Assembly: GCF_004310865.1 (NCBI RefSeq)
Contig: NZ_SIXI01000001.1
Span: forward strand, 799,913 to 863,912
Direction of reading: 5' to 3'
Source: Aquabacterium lacunae
Lineage (GTDB): Bacteria > Pseudomonadota > Gammaproteobacteria > Burkholderiales > Burkholderiaceae_C
DNA: 64,000 nt
Positions 38,008 through 47,906 of the stretch are shown piece by piece (positions within the stretch are counted from its first letter, which is position 1; every line of letters begins with the position of its first letter). The notes beneath the pieces were generated by a model. It made no database searches. It was not told where the DNA came from and was given only the letters and a program-made list of their open reading frames with translations. A program made the position numbers and the translations under genes.

Positions 38008-40221
38008 ATGAGCCACACCGCCTCCCCTGCTGCCCACGGCAGCACCCTGCCCGTGACCACCCGCACCGTGCAGGGCGCCTGCAACCTGTGCGAGGCCATC
38101 TGCGGCCTGACCTTCACCGTCGAGACCCAGGGCACGCACGAGCGCATCGTGTCCATCAAGGGCAACGAGGCCGACCCGCTGTCACGCGGGCACATCTGCC
38201 CCAAGGCCGTGGCCCTGAAAGACCTGCACGAAGACCCCGACCGCCTGCGCCAGCCCGTGCGCCGCGTGGTGACCAACGGCCAGACCACCTGGCAGCCCAT
38301 CGGCTGGGACCAGGCCTTCGACCTGGTGGTCGAGCAACTGGCGCGTGTGCGCGAGCAACACGGCTCGCAGGCCGTGGCCGTGTACCAGGGCAACCCCAGC
38401 GTGCACAACTGGGGCAACATCACCCACGCCCAGACCTTTTTCGGCCAGCTCAAGACACGGCACCGCTACTCGGCCACCTCGGTCGACCAGCTGCCGCACC
38501 ACCTGGTGTCGCACTGGCTGTATGGCCACCAGATGCGCATCCCCGTGCCCGACATCGACCGCACGCAGTTCATGCTGATCCTGGGCGGCAACCCGATGGC
38601 CAGCAACGGCAGCCTGATGACCGTGCCCGATGTGCGCGCGCGCTTCAAGGCCCTGAAAGAGCGCGGCGGGCAGCTGGTGGTGGTCGACCCCCGCCGCACC
38701 GAAACCGCGGCCCTGGCCCAGGAACACCTGGCCATCGAGCCCGGCACCGACGCGGCCTGGCTGCTGGCCCTGCTGCACACCCTGTTTGACGAACAGCTGC
38801 TGCGCCCGCGCCGGTGGGAGGGCCTGCTGCAGCACATCGAGGTCGTTCAACAGGCGGTGCAGCCCTTCAGCCCCGAGGCCATGGCAGGCGTCACCGGCAT
38901 CGACGCGGCCACCACCCGCCGCCTGGCCCGCACGCTGGCCACCTCGGAAGCCGGTGTGGTCTACGGCCGCATGGGCGTGTCCACCCAGGCGCATGGCGTG
39001 GTGTGCCAATGGGCCATCCAGGTGCTGAACCTGCTGTGTGGCCAGGTCGACCACGAAGGCGGCGCCTTGCTGACCTCGCCGGCCGTGAACCTGATCCAGA
39101 TGGGCCTGATGGGCAAGGGCCATTTCGACGTGTGGCGCAGCCGCGTGCGCGGCGCCCCCGAGTTCAATGGCGAGTTGCCTGTGGCCGTCATGGCCGAAGA
39201 AATGCTCACGCCGGGCCAAGGCCAGGTGCGCGCCCTGATCACCTCGTGCGGCAACCCGGTGCTGTCCACCCCCAACGGCCAGCAGCTCGACCGCGCGCTG
39301 GAGGGGCTGGATTTCATGGTGGCCATTGATTTCTTCATCAACGAGACCACGCGCCATGCCGACGTGATCCTGCCGCCCACCTGCTTCGTCGAGCACGACC
39401 ACTACGACCTGGTCTTCCTGCACCTGGCCGTTCGCAACGTGGCCCGCTACAGCGAGCCCGTGGTGGCGCCCGCCGAAGGCAGCCTGCACGACTGGCAGAT
39501 CTACAGCGAACTGGCGCGCCGCTACGCCCGCCGCCTGTGGGGCGTGGAAAGCAAAAGCACGCTCGGCCGACTCAAGGGCATGGCCATGCGCGCCGCCCTC
39601 ACGCGGCTGAGCCCCAAGCGCCTGCTGCAGCTGGGCCTGGGCCGCAAGGGCGCCCGTGTGACCTGGGACGAGCTCAAGCAGCACCCCGAGGGTGTGGACC
39701 TGGGCCCGCTGGAGCCGCAACTGATCGACGCCCTCAAAAAACAGAACCGCCGCGTGAACCTGATGCCCGACCGCATCGCGCAGGAGCTGCCCCGCCTGGT
39801 GCAGGCCTTCGTGACCGAGGTGGCCCGCCCCAACGCGCTGCGCCTGATCGGCCGGCGTGACGTGCGCAGCAACAACTCGTGGATGCACAACACCGAGCGC
39901 TTGGTGTCGGGCAAGCCGCGCTGCACCCTGTACATGCACCCTGTTGATGCCCAGGCCCGCCAGCTCAGCGAAGGCCAGGTGGTGCGCATTGCCTCGCGCG
40001 TGGGCGAAGTGCAGGCCCCCGTGCACATCACGCCCGACATGCGCCCCGGTGTGGTCAGCCTGCCGCATGGCTGGGGGCATGGCCGCCAGGGCACACAATT
40101 GCGGGTGGCCCAGGCGCACGCCGGGGTCTCCATCAACGACCTGACCGACGACCAGCTGACCGATGGCATCAGCGGCAACGCCGCCTTCAGTGCCACCCCG
40201 GTCGAGGTGCAGGCCGCCTGA
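38008..40221 (+). CDS. Molybdopterin-dependent oxidoreductase with N-terminal 4Fe-4S site
   Basis: 737 residues from the ATG at 38008. The N-terminal domain has the CxxCxxxC motif (ACNLCEAICGLTF) and a fourth Cys in GHICPKAVAL for a 4Fe-4S cluster, then the bis-MGD binding domains (VYQGNPSVHNWGN, ILGGNPMASNGSL, VVDPRRTETAALA, CGNPVLSTPNG, NETTRHADVILPP) and the C-terminal dinucleotide-binding domain (MHPVDAQARQLSEGQVVRI, VVSLPHGWGHG). No Tat signal, so cytoplasmic. At the place where formate dehydrogenases carry a Cys or Sec ligand I read SVDQLPHHLVS, without Cys, so a different substrate is likely. Confidence 0.9.
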   Translation: MSHTASPAAHGSTLPVTTRTVQGACNLCEAICGLTFTVETQGTHERIVSIKGNEADPLSRGHICPKAVALKDLHEDPDRLRQPVRRVVTNGQTTWQPIGWDQAFDLVVEQLARVREQHGSQAVAVYQGNPSVHNWGNITHAQTFFGQLKTRHRYSATSVDQLPHHLVSHWLYGHQMRIPVPDIDRTQFMLILGGNPMASNGSLMTVPDVRARFKALKERGGQLVVVDPRRTETAALAQEHLAIEPGTDAAWLLALLHTLFDEQLLRPRRWEGLLQHIEVVQQAVQPFSPEAMAGVTGIDAATTRRLARTLATSEAGVVYGRMGVSTQAHGVVCQWAIQVLNLLCGQVDHEGGALLTSPAVNLIQMGLMGKGHFDVWRSRVRGAPEFNGELPVAVMAEEMLTPGQGQVRALITSCGNPVLSTPNGQQLDRALEGLDFMVAIDFFINETTRHADVILPPTCFVEHDHYDLVFLHLAVRNVARYSEPVVAPAEGSLHDWQIYSELARRYARRLWGVESKSTLGRLKGMAMRAALTRLSPKRLLQLGLGRKGARVTWDELKQHPEGVDLGPLEPQLIDALKKQNRRVNLMPDRIAQELPRLVQAFVTEVARPNALRLIGRRDVRSNNSWMHNTERLVSGKPRCTLYMHPVDAQARQLSEGQVVRIASRVGEVQAPVHITPDMRPGVVSLPHGWGHGRQGTQLRVAQAHAGVSINDLTDDQLTDGISGNAAFSATPVEVQAA

Positions 40222-40249
40222 CACCCCATCTTCCCGAGACCCTCGCCCC

Positions 40250-40846
40250 ATGCGCGCCCATGCCACCGAAGAAATAGCCGCCACCGCCGCCCGCCTGGTG
40301 GTGGAAGAAGGGCTGGAGTACGGCCCGGCCAAGCGCCGCGCCGTCAAGCAGCTGGGCCTGAACGGCCGCGCCGAGCTGCCCGACAACCAGCAGGTGGAAG
40401 ACGCAGTGGTGGACTACATCTCGCTGTTCTGCGCCGACACCCAGCCCGCCGAGCTGCGCGCCCTGCGCGAACTGGCCGCCGTGTGGATGGAGCGCCTGGC
40501 CGAATTCCGCCCCCACCTGACCGGTGCCGTGTGGCGCGGCACGGCCACGCGCCTGAACGACGTGCACCTGCAGCTGTACTGCGACGACAGCAAATCGGCC
40601 GAGATCCTGCTGATCGGCAAGGGCGTGGAGTACGACGTGTCGAGCGCCCCAGGCCCCCGTGGGGATGTCGACCGCCTGAGCCTGAGCGTGAACTGCCCGG
40701 CCCTGGGCGAGCACATCGGCGTGCACCTGACCATCCTCGATGCCGACGACATCCGTGGGGCGCTCAAGCCCGACGCCCGCGGCCGCACCGAACGCGGCGA
40801 CCTGGCCGCGCTGCAACAGTTGCTGGCTGAGCCCCCCACCGCCTGA
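40250..40846 (+). CDS. Conserved hypothetical protein downstream of the Mo-oxidoreductase
   Basis: 198 residues, start ATG at 40250, 28 bases after the oxidoreductase stop, so probably one transcript. The N-terminal half is helical (EEIAATAARLVVEEGLEYGP, AKRRAVKQLGL); the second half looks alpha/beta (AVWRGTATRLNDVHLQLYCD, SAEILLIGKGVEYDV), which resembles a small nucleotidyltransferase-like fold but without a clear catalytic GS..DxD pair. Similar proteins occur in other Burkholderiales, where some carry a doubtful ligase label that nothing in this sequence supports. Function unknown. Confidence 0.7.
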   Translation: MRAHATEEIAATAARLVVEEGLEYGPAKRRAVKQLGLNGRAELPDNQQVEDAVVDYISLFCADTQPAELRALRELAAVWMERLAEFRPHLTGAVWRGTATRLNDVHLQLYCDDSKSAEILLIGKGVEYDVSSAPGPRGDVDRLSLSVNCPALGEHIGVHLTILDADDIRGALKPDARGRTERGDLAALQQLLAEPPTA

Positions 40847-40875
40847 GTCACGCCACACAGCCACGCCACCCTGCC

Positions 40876-42099
40876 ATGACGCCCCGCCGTTCGTTTGCCT
40901 GCCAACTGCTCCCCCACACCCTGACGGCGTTGTTGACCGCCGTGTTGACCGCTGTGTCGGCCACCCAGGCCTGGGCCGCCACGCCCTGGGCGGGCCTTTA
41001 CCAGGGCCAGATCGGCACGCGCCACGTGACAGTGGCCCTGTACCCCGACGAACAGCAGCGCCTGACGGGCCGTTACTTTGACGAAGCCGTGGGCCGTGAC
41101 CGACTGCTGTGGGGCCCGGCCGTCCAGGCCATCCAGCCGGGGCAGCCCCTGGTGCTGGACGAGTGCGACCCGTCCGAGGCGCTGCCCTTCGAGCCCTGCG
41201 AATCGCCCGCCGCCCGCTGGACCTTGCCCGACAGCCCCGCCCGCACCGGCGGCCAGTGGAAGGCCCGCCAACCCAAGGATGGCCACCCCCTGCCCAGCGA
41301 GGGCATCCAGTTGCGGCGCGTGTCGGGCTACACGCCCAGCGCCAGCGCACTGAACGACCCCTACGAACAGGCCCGCTTCAAGGGCATCCGGGCCGAAACA
41401 CGCCCCGGCGGCCAGATGGGCCCCGCCCACTGGCAGACCCTGCTCGACCCGCGCAGTGACGTGCGCACCGTGCAGCTGACCGCCGGCGGCACGCCCCAGG
41501 CGCGCCAGCGCATCAACGCCCAGCTGCAGCAGCAATGGCGCGAGCGCGTGCGCGACTGGCTCACGGCGGTCGACTTCACCGACGACCAGCAGGTGGTGTT
41601 TGCCAACCCGCGCTGGCTCACCGTCACACGCACCTACGGCTTCTACTTCGCCGGCGCGGCCCATCCGGCAGGCGGATTTGAAGTCAACACCTTCGACCTG
41701 CGCACCGGCCAGCCCCACCGCTGGGCGCCGATGTTCCGCATGGTGGGCCAACCGGGTGAGCGGCTGGACCTGCAACGCACCGACCTGCTGCCCGCCCTGG
41801 CGCTGAAAGCCTTCGCCGCCCGCAAAGCCGACCAGGCCGGTCAGGCAGCCGACCCAGACGACACAGCCTGCGAAGACCTGGTGCTGGAGCGCTACGCATG
41901 CGAACGCGGTCAATGCAGCGCCCCCGACCTGGCCCACGCGCCCGGCCCGCAAGACTGGCTGATGTGGCCCACCGGGCAGGGTCTGGCCGTGTCGCCTGAC
42001 ATCTATCCGGAAGCCGCGCGCAGCTGCCGCGGCCACCACGTGGTCTTGCCATGGACCGAGGTGCGCGCCACACTGGTCAAGAAGCAGCCCCTGCCCTGA
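40876..42099 (+). CDS. Exported protein of unknown function
   Basis: 407 residues with a signal peptide of about 35 residues ending TQAWA. The N-terminal part (WAGLYQGQIGTRHVTVALYP, GRYFDEAVGRDRLL) resembles short beta-barrel sensors of exported proteins; the middle (RVRDWLTAVDFTDDQQVVFA through FYFAGAAHPAGGFEVNTFD) resembles the DUF3298 region found near peptidoglycan-associated proteins. Five or more cysteines (CDPSEALPFEPC, TACEDLVLERYACERGQC) could form disulfides, of interest because a TlpA-type thioredoxin is encoded 45 bases downstream. I do not recognise the protein beyond this. Confidence 0.7.
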   Translation: MTPRRSFACQLLPHTLTALLTAVLTAVSATQAWAATPWAGLYQGQIGTRHVTVALYPDEQQRLTGRYFDEAVGRDRLLWGPAVQAIQPGQPLVLDECDPSEALPFEPCESPAARWTLPDSPARTGGQWKARQPKDGHPLPSEGIQLRRVSGYTPSASALNDPYEQARFKGIRAETRPGGQMGPAHWQTLLDPRSDVRTVQLTAGGTPQARQRINAQLQQQWRERVRDWLTAVDFTDDQQVVFANPRWLTVTRTYGFYFAGAAHPAGGFEVNTFDLRTGQPHRWAPMFRMVGQPGERLDLQRTDLLPALALKAFAARKADQAGQAADPDDTACEDLVLERYACERGQCSAPDLAHAPGPQDWLMWPTGQGLAVSPDIYPEAARSCRGHHVVLPWTEVRATLVKKQPLP

Positions 42100-42144
42100 G
42101 GCCCCACCGCGCACAGGGTTGTCTGGCCGCCCTAACATCGTCAC

Positions 42145-42711
42145 ATGACTTCTGCCCCCAACCCACAGCCTGACATGCTCAGCCCCGACGCCACCCGACG
42201 CAGCCTGCTCACCCTGGGCGCCTTGGCCGGCCTGGGCGGCGGCCTGTGGTGGGCCTCGCGGTCGGCCGAAGCCGCCGCCAGCGACCTGCCCAAAGATTTC
42301 TGGACCCAGCAATTCGACACCCTGTCGGGCCCGCCCCTGGTGCTGTCAGCCTTCAAGGGGCGTCCCCTGCTGATCAACTTCTGGGCCACCTGGTGCCCCC
42401 CGTGCGTCAAGGAGATCCCCGAGATCAACGAATTGCACGAAGCGCAAAAAGCCCTGGGCGCCAAAGGCTGCCAGGTGCTGGGCCTGGCCATCGACGGGCC
42501 CACACCCGTGCGCGAGTTCGTGGCCAAGACCCCGGTGAAGTACCCGCTGGGCCTGGCCGGTTTCGGCGGCACCGAGCTGGCCAAAGCCCTGGGCAACACC
42601 TCGGGAGGCCTGCCCTTCACGGTGCTGATCGACGCCAAAGGCCGCGTGCGCCAGCGCAAGATGGGCGCCACCACACTGAAAGAAATGCAGGGCTGGTTGA
42701 AGAAAACCTGA
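42145..42711 (+). CDS. TlpA/ResA-type thiol-disulfide oxidoreductase
   Basis: 188 residues. A twin-arginine-like N-terminus ([18 protein letters not shown]) serves as signal or membrane anchor. The thioredoxin fold carries the active site [15 protein letters not shown] and the cis-Pro region [13 protein letters not shown]. The CPPC motif and the [10 protein letters not shown] strand place it with TlpA/ResA proteins that reduce periplasmic disulfides, often in cytochrome c maturation. It stands between an exported Cys-rich protein and aroQ; its redox partner in the membrane (CcdA/DsbD) is not in the window. Confidence 0.9.
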   Translation: MTSAPNPQPDMLSPDATRRSLLTLGALAGLGGGLWWASRSAEAAASDLPKDFWTQQFDTLSGPPLVLSAFKGRPLLINFWATWCPPCVKEIPEINELHEAQKALGAKGCQVLGLAIDGPTPVREFVAKTPVKYPLGLAGFGGTELAKALGNTSGGLPFTVLIDAKGRVRQRKMGATTLKEMQGWLKKT

Positions 42712-42872
42712 GGCCCTGCCCAGCGCCATGTCAGGCGCACGCATTAAGAATTGCACGAATTTTGCGGGCATTTGCGCGTAAACTCGGCGTTCTTTCAATT
42801 TCTGGGTCCTTTCAAAGGGTGCGCCGCTGGCTTGTAAGCAAATGCACCGCCCCTGGTCATGACCCGAACCGC

Positions 42873-43334
42873 ATGCAGATCCTTGTTCTTCATGGCCCGA
42901 ACCTGAACCTGCTGGGCACCCGTGAACCTCAGGTTTACGGCTCGACCACGCTGGAGCAGATCAACGACGCCCTGACGGCCCAGGCGGCCGCCCGCGGCGC
43001 TCGCCTGACGGCCTTCCAGAGCAACCACGAAGGTGTGCTGATCGACCGCGTGCACGCGGCACGCACCGACGGCACCCAGTTCGTGGTCATCAACCCGGGC
43101 GCCTTCACGCACACCAGCGTGGCCCTGCGCGACGCCTTCGCGGGCGTGGCCATCCCCTTCATCGAGGTGCACCTGTCGAACGTGCACCGCCGTGAGCCCT
43201 TCCGGCACCACTCCTATTTCAGCGACATCGCCGAAGGCGTGATCGTGGGGCTGGGCGCCAAGGGCTACCACCTGGCCCTCGACGCCGCGCTGGACCGCCT
43301 TGCCGCTCAGGCGCAGGCTCCGGCCAAGGCCTGA
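42873..43334 (+). CDS. aroQ: 3-dehydroquinate dehydratase, type II
   Basis: 153 residues, usual length. Third step of the shikimate pathway: 3-dehydroquinate to 3-dehydroshikimate. Seen: [21 protein letters not shown] with the catalytic Tyr and Arg region, [52 protein letters not shown] containing the catalytic His, and a C-terminal GAKGYHLAL. The frame is open upstream, but the ATG at 42873 matches the family start. First of the aroQ-accB-accC run that is conserved in proteobacteria. Confidence 0.97.
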   Translation: MQILVLHGPNLNLLGTREPQVYGSTTLEQINDALTAQAAARGARLTAFQSNHEGVLIDRVHAARTDGTQFVVINPGAFTHTSVALRDAFAGVAIPFIEVHLSNVHRREPFRHHSYFSDIAEGVIVGLGAKGYHLALDAALDRLAAQAQAPAKA

Positions 43335-43403
43335 AGCGGCCCCTCTACCCCTTCCAGAAGCAGTCACGCGGGGCACAACCCCGCCCACTCCGGAGATCCC
43401 ATC

Positions 43404-43862
43404 ATGGACTTGCGCAAACTGAAAACCCTGATCGACCTGGTGTCGGAATCGAACGTCTCGGAACTTGAAATCACCGAGGCCGACGGCAAGGTGCGCATCG
43501 TCAAGGCCGGCGCCCAGCCGGTGGTCTACACCCAGGCCCTGCAAGCAGCCCCCATGCAGGCCGCCGCGCCTGCCGCCGTGGCTGCGCCCGCCGCCGCCCC
43601 TGCCGCTGCCGAAGCCCCGGTCGAAACCGGCCACATCGTGAAGTCGCCCATGGTGGGCACCTTCTACCGCTCGTCCAGCCCGGGCGCCAAGGCCTTCGCC
43701 GAAGTCGGCGACACGGTCAAGGCCGGCCAGCCGGTGTGCATCATCGAAGCCATGAAGATCATGAACGAGATCGAAGCCGACAAGGACGGCGTGGTCTCCA
43801 AGATCCTGGTCGAAAACGGCCAGCCCGTCGAATACGGTCAGCCCCTGTTCATCATCGAGTAA
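43404..43862 (+). CDS. accB: Biotin carboxyl carrier protein of acetyl-CoA carboxylase
   Basis: 152 residues. N-terminal domain [20 protein letters not shown], an Ala/Pro-rich mobile linker (about 48-75), then the biotinyl domain with the biotin-accepting Lys in EAMKIMNEI and the thumb region SSSPGAKAF. It carries the carboxyl group between AccC and AccAD in fatty acid synthesis. CTCCGGAG upstream gives a strong ribosome site. accC follows after 12 bases. Confidence 0.97.
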   Translation: MDLRKLKTLIDLVSESNVSELEITEADGKVRIVKAGAQPVVYTQALQAAPMQAAAPAAVAAPAAAPAAAEAPVETGHIVKSPMVGTFYRSSSPGAKAFAEVGDTVKAGQPVCIIEAMKIMNEIEADKDGVVSKILVENGQPVEYGQPLFIIE

Positions 43863-43874
43863 ACGGGGGTCTTC

Positions 43875-45227
43875 ATGTTCAAGAAGATCCTGATCGCCAA
43901 TCGAGGCGAAATCGCCCTGCGCATTCAGCGGGCCTGTCGCGAGATGGGCATCCAGTCGGTGGTGGTGTATTCCGAAGCCGACCGCGAAGCCAAGTACGTC
44001 AAGCTGGCCGACGAGGCCGTGTGCATCGGCCCGGCCCCCTCGGCCCAGAGCTACCTGCACATGCCGGCCATCATCTCGGCCGCCGAAGTGACCGACGCCG
44101 AGGCCATCCACCCCGGCTACGGCTTCCTGTCCGAGAACGCCGACTTCGCCGAGCGCGTGCAGTCGTCGGGCTTCACCTTCATCGGCCCCACGCCCGAGAG
44201 CATCCGCATCATGGGCGACAAGGTCTCGGCCAAGCAGGCCATGATCAAGTCGGGTGTGCCCTGCGTGCCCGGCTCCGATGGCGCCCTGCCCGAAGACCCG
44301 AAAGAGATCATCAAGATCGCGCGCAGCATCGGCTATCCCGTGATCATCAAGGCCGCCGGTGGCGGCGGTGGTCGCGGCATGCGGGTGGTGCACACCGAAG
44401 CGGCCCTGATCCACGCCGTGCAGACCACGCGCGCCGAAGCCGGTGCCGCCTTCGGCAACCCGGCCGTGTACATGGAGAAATTCCTCCAGCACCCGCGTCA
44501 CATCGAGATCCAGGTGCTGGCCGACCAGCACAAGAACGCCGTGTGGCTGGGCGAGCGCGACTGCTCCATGCAGCGCCGCCACCAGAAGATCATCGAAGAA
44601 GCGCCGGCCCCGGGCATTCCCCGCCGCGTCATCGAGAAGATCGGTGACCGCTGCGCGGCCGCCTGCAAGAAGATCGGCTACCGCGGCGCAGGCACCTTCG
44701 AGTTCCTGTACGAAAACGGCGAGTTCTACTTCATCGAGATGAACACCCGCGTGCAGGTGGAGCACCCCGTCACCGAGATGACCAGCGGCATCGACATCGT
44801 GCAGATGCAGATCCGCGTGGCCGCCGGCGAGAAGCTGCCCTTCACCCAGCGCCAGATCGAACTGCGTGGCCATGCCATCGAAGTGCGCATCAACGCCGAA
44901 GACCCGGTGAAGTTCATCCCCTCGCCGGGCCGCATCACCACCTGGCACCCGCCCGGTGGCCCCGGTGTGCGCGTCGATTCGCACGCCTACACCAACTACT
45001 TCGTGCCGCCCAACTACGACTCCATGATCGGCAAGATCATCGTGCACGGCGACACCCGCGAGCAGGCCCTGGCCCGCATGCGCACCGCCCTGTCGGAAAC
45101 CGTGATCGAAGGCATCCAGACCAACGTGCCCCTGCACCGCGAGCTGATGGTCGACGCCGGTTTCGTCGATGGCGGCACCGACATCCACTACCTTGAAAAA
45201 TGGATGGCCGCTCGCAAGCAGCGCTGA
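43875..45227 (+). CDS. accC: Acetyl-CoA carboxylase, biotin carboxylase subunit
   Basis: 450 residues, full length. ATP-grasp enzyme that carboxylates the biotin of AccB. Motifs: [17 protein letters not shown] at the start, [10 protein letters not shown], the glycine-rich loop [32 protein letters not shown], and [17 protein letters not shown] with catalytic and metal-binding residues. Encoded with accB; prmA follows after six bases. Confidence 0.98.
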   Translation: MFKKILIANRGEIALRIQRACREMGIQSVVVYSEADREAKYVKLADEAVCIGPAPSAQSYLHMPAIISAAEVTDAEAIHPGYGFLSENADFAERVQSSGFTFIGPTPESIRIMGDKVSAKQAMIKSGVPCVPGSDGALPEDPKEIIKIARSIGYPVIIKAAGGGGGRGMRVVHTEAALIHAVQTTRAEAGAAFGNPAVYMEKFLQHPRHIEIQVLADQHKNAVWLGERDCSMQRRHQKIIEEAPAPGIPRRVIEKIGDRCAAACKKIGYRGAGTFEFLYENGEFYFIEMNTRVQVEHPVTEMTSGIDIVQMQIRVAAGEKLPFTQRQIELRGHAIEVRINAEDPVKFIPSPGRITTWHPPGGPGVRVDSHAYTNYFVPPNYDSMIGKIIVHGDTREQALARMRTALSETVIEGIQTNVPLHRELMVDAGFVDGGTDIHYLEKWMAARKQR

Positions 45228-45233
45228 CCCACC

Positions 45234-46166
45234 ATGCATGAACTGACCCTGCTGACCACCGAGGCCCACGTCGAGATCCTGACGGACGCCCTGATGGAGA
45301 TCGAGACGCTGGCCGTTTCGGTGGAAGACGCCGACGCCGACACCGAACAGGAAGAGGCCCTGTGGGGCGAGCCCGGCATGCCGGTGGCCCGCGAGGGCTG
45401 GCAGCGCTCGACCGTGAAGTGCCTGTTCCCTGACGAAGCCTCGGCCCTGGAAGCCGCCACCCTGATCCTGGCCCAGGACTGGGCCAGCGAGATCCATGTG
45501 CAGGGCATCCAGGAAGTGCCCGATCAGGACTGGGTGCGCCTGACGCAGTCGCAGTTCTCGCCCGTGCCCGTCACGGCCGATTTCTGGATCGTGCCCACCT
45601 GGCACGAAGTGCCGGAGGCGGCCCGCACCGTCATCCGTCTGGACCCGGGTCTGGCCTTTGGCACCGGCACGCACCCGACCACCCGCATGTGCCTGCAGTG
45701 GATCGCCGAGAACGCCGCAGCCCTGCAGGGCCAGCGCGCGCTCGACTACGGCTGCGGCTCGGGCATCCTGGCCATCGGTGCGGCGCTGCATGGCGCCACC
45801 CAGGTGGATGCCGTCGACATCGACCCCGCTGCGGTCGAGGCCACCCTCGCCAATGCCGACGTCAACCTGTCGCACCTGAAGGCCGCCGATGGCCACACGC
45901 CCATCTCCGCCGGCCTGCCCGACCTGGTGGGCGACGCCCAGGGCAGCTACCCCGTGGTGCTGGCCAACATCCTGGCCACGCCGCTGAAGATGCTGTCGCC
46001 GCTGCTGGCTGGCCACGTGGCCGCCGGTGGGCACCTGGTGCTGGCCGGTATCCTGGCCCGCCAGGAACAGGAACTCAAAGACGCCTACGCTGAAGTCGGC
46101 CTGCAACTGAGCGTGGCCAACACACAAGACGGCTGGATCCTCATGACCGCCCGCAAGGCCGCATGA
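45234..46166 (+). CDS. prmA: Ribosomal protein L11 methyltransferase
   Basis: 310 residues. Trimethylates L11 using S-adenosylmethionine. The N-terminal substrate-recognition domain (about 1-60) leads into the methyltransferase domain with LDPGLAFGTGTHPTTRMCL, the SAM loop ALDYGCGSGILAIGA, DAVDIDPAAVEAT and VVLANILATPLKML. It continues the accBC transcription unit and is followed by a terminator. Confidence 0.97.
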   Translation: MHELTLLTTEAHVEILTDALMEIETLAVSVEDADADTEQEEALWGEPGMPVAREGWQRSTVKCLFPDEASALEAATLILAQDWASEIHVQGIQEVPDQDWVRLTQSQFSPVPVTADFWIVPTWHEVPEAARTVIRLDPGLAFGTGTHPTTRMCLQWIAENAAALQGQRALDYGCGSGILAIGAALHGATQVDAVDIDPAAVEATLANADVNLSHLKAADGHTPISAGLPDLVGDAQGSYPVVLANILATPLKMLSPLLAGHVAAGGHLVLAGILARQEQELKDAYAEVGLQLSVANTQDGWILMTARKAA

Positions 46167-46222
46167 CCCGGCCCTCACCCCTCTGACCCTCCGGCGGCCA
46201 CAAGCCGACGGACTCAGGCCCA

Positions 46223-46255
46223 AGCGCCCACGGCCACCGCCGTCGGCGCTTTTTT
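46223..46255 (+). terminator. Intrinsic terminator after prmA
   Basis: AGCGCC pairs with GGCGCT, with an inner GGC/GCC extension, followed by six T. It begins 57 bases after the prmA stop and closes the aroQ-accBC-prmA unit. Confidence 0.82.
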
Positions 46256-46354
46256 CATGCTATCGGTGGCAGTGGTGCCCGGCCAACGCCCTGGGGCTGC
46301 AAGAGGCCCTTGCCTGCATGACAATCACAGGCGAGAACGGCACCCACACACCCC

Positions 46355-47833
46355 ATGAGCCTGGCCACCCGATGCACCCACTGCGGCACGATCTTCAAGG
46401 TCGTGCAGGACCAATTGAAGGTCTCGGAAGGCTGGGTGCGCTGCGGCCGCTGCCACGAGGTGTTCAACGCCCTCGAAGGCCTGTTCGACCTGGAGCGCGA
46501 AGCACCGCCCGCGCGCAGCCCGGCGCCCAATTCGGCATCGGCACCCACGCCCGAGCACGCCACGGCAGCGCCACCTGCCCCCCCCACAGCCTCGCCACCA
46601 CCGGTCGCGCCGCTGCCCGCACCCACCGCTCCGGTGTGGTCCGAGCCCCCCGCACCCGCGGCACCGGCGCCCGGGCTCACCCAGTTCGACCTGGACCTGC
46701 CGGGCAGCGACCGGCGCTCGGGCGTCGTGTCCAACGCCACGCCGCAGCCGCATGGCGCCCCACCCGATGCGGTCGAGTCGGGCTACCCCGAAACGCAGGA
46801 AACTGACGCCCTGGAGTCGCGCTACCTGCTGCCCCGGGAAGACGGCGCCCCCGTGCGCAAGCGCCGTCGCCGTGGCGGGCCCGATTTCGCCGACGCCGAG
46901 TTCCCCGAACACCTGGTGGGCGACGATCCGTGGGACGACAGCCAGCCGTTCGAGGCCTCACAGCCGGCGCCCGCCTGGCCCTCAGCCAGCGCCGCCGTGC
47001 GCGATGCAGCAGCCCCCCCCGCGATGGCCGCGTCTCCCGTGGACGCATCAGCCACCACACCGGCGGCCATGCCTGCGGCAACCGCTGTCAACGCCGCCCC
47101 GTCCGAGACCGACTCACCTGCCGAACCCCCAGCAGCTCGGGCAGCCATGCCCTCGGCCCCCGCGCCACTGGACGACGGCTTCGAGCCCGAAAGTGCGTTG
47201 CCGCCCCCCAGCCAGCGCAAGGGCCGCCCGGGCACACGGGGTCGAGCGCCGCAAGCCGACGCACCCGAGTTCATCCGTGTGGCCGAGCGCAAGGCGCTGT
47301 GGAGCCACCCCACCGTCGTGGGCCTGATGGCCGGTCTCAGCCTGATGCTGACCGCCACGCTGGCGCTGCAGGCCGCGCACCACTGGCGCGACACCCTGGC
47401 GGCCCGCCAGCCCGCGCTGCAACCCGTGCTGACCGCGATGTGCTCGGCGCTGCAGTGCGAGATCCAGCCGCCCATGCAACTCGACGACCTGCAAGTCGAC
47501 AGCGTGCAGCTGGTGCGCACCGCTTCGGAAGGCCCCGACACCTACCGCCTCACGGCCATCGTGCACAACAAGGCCGACATCGCGCTGCGCTGGCCGCAGC
47601 TCGACCTCACCCTGACCGACCCCAACGGGGCCGTGCTGGTGCGCCGCATGTTCGCGGTGGCCGATGCGCGCGTGGTGCCGCTCGATGCCCCCGCCAGCCT
47701 CCGTGGCGATCGCCCGCAGGACCTGCCCGTGCCGGCCGCCGTGCCGCCCGGCACACAAACCACCGTGCAATGGCAGATCAAGGCGCCCAACTTGCGACTG
47801 GCCGGCTACACGGCCGAACTGTTTTACCCTTGA
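46355..47833 (+). CDS. MJ0042-type zinc-ribbon and DUF3426 membrane protein
   Basis: 492 residues. N-terminal zinc ribbon with two CxxC pairs (RCTHCGTIF and RCGRCHEVFNALEGLFDL), a long Ala/Pro-rich disordered middle (about 50-290), one membrane helix (VVGLMAGLSLMLTATLALQ), and a C-terminal DUF3426 domain (LQVDSVQLVRTASEGPDTYR, IALRWPQLDLTLTD). The architecture and its place after prmA are conserved in Burkholderiales; the function is unknown. A run of eight C occurs near 47012. Confidence 0.9.
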   Translation: MSLATRCTHCGTIFKVVQDQLKVSEGWVRCGRCHEVFNALEGLFDLEREAPPARSPAPNSASAPTPEHATAAPPAPPTASPPPVAPLPAPTAPVWSEPPAPAAPAPGLTQFDLDLPGSDRRSGVVSNATPQPHGAPPDAVESGYPETQETDALESRYLLPREDGAPVRKRRRRGGPDFADAEFPEHLVGDDPWDDSQPFEASQPAPAWPSASAAVRDAAAPPAMAASPVDASATTPAAMPAATAVNAAPSETDSPAEPPAARAAMPSAPAPLDDGFEPESALPPPSQRKGRPGTRGRAPQADAPEFIRVAERKALWSHPTVVGLMAGLSLMLTATLALQAAHHWRDTLAARQPALQPVLTAMCSALQCEIQPPMQLDDLQVDSVQLVRTASEGPDTYRLTAIVHNKADIALRWPQLDLTLTDPNGAVLVRRMFAVADARVVPLDAPASLRGDRPQDLPVPAAVPPGTQTTVQWQIKAPNLRLAGYTAELFYP

Positions 47834-47906
47834 GCCCCCCGAGACGGCGCGCGCACTCGGCGCCCCGCTTGCCCATTTCCTGCCCCCTCAGCCCACCGGA
47901 GCCCCC

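Noticed and set aside
38182..40386. Open frame of about 730 codons opposite the molybdopterin oxidoreductase
   Set aside because: Antisense shadow, His/Val/Gln-rich, without domains.
42795..46223. Open frame of about 1140 codons opposite aroQ-accBC-prmA
   Set aside because: Crosses four certain housekeeping genes in antisense; a product of strong third-position GC bias.
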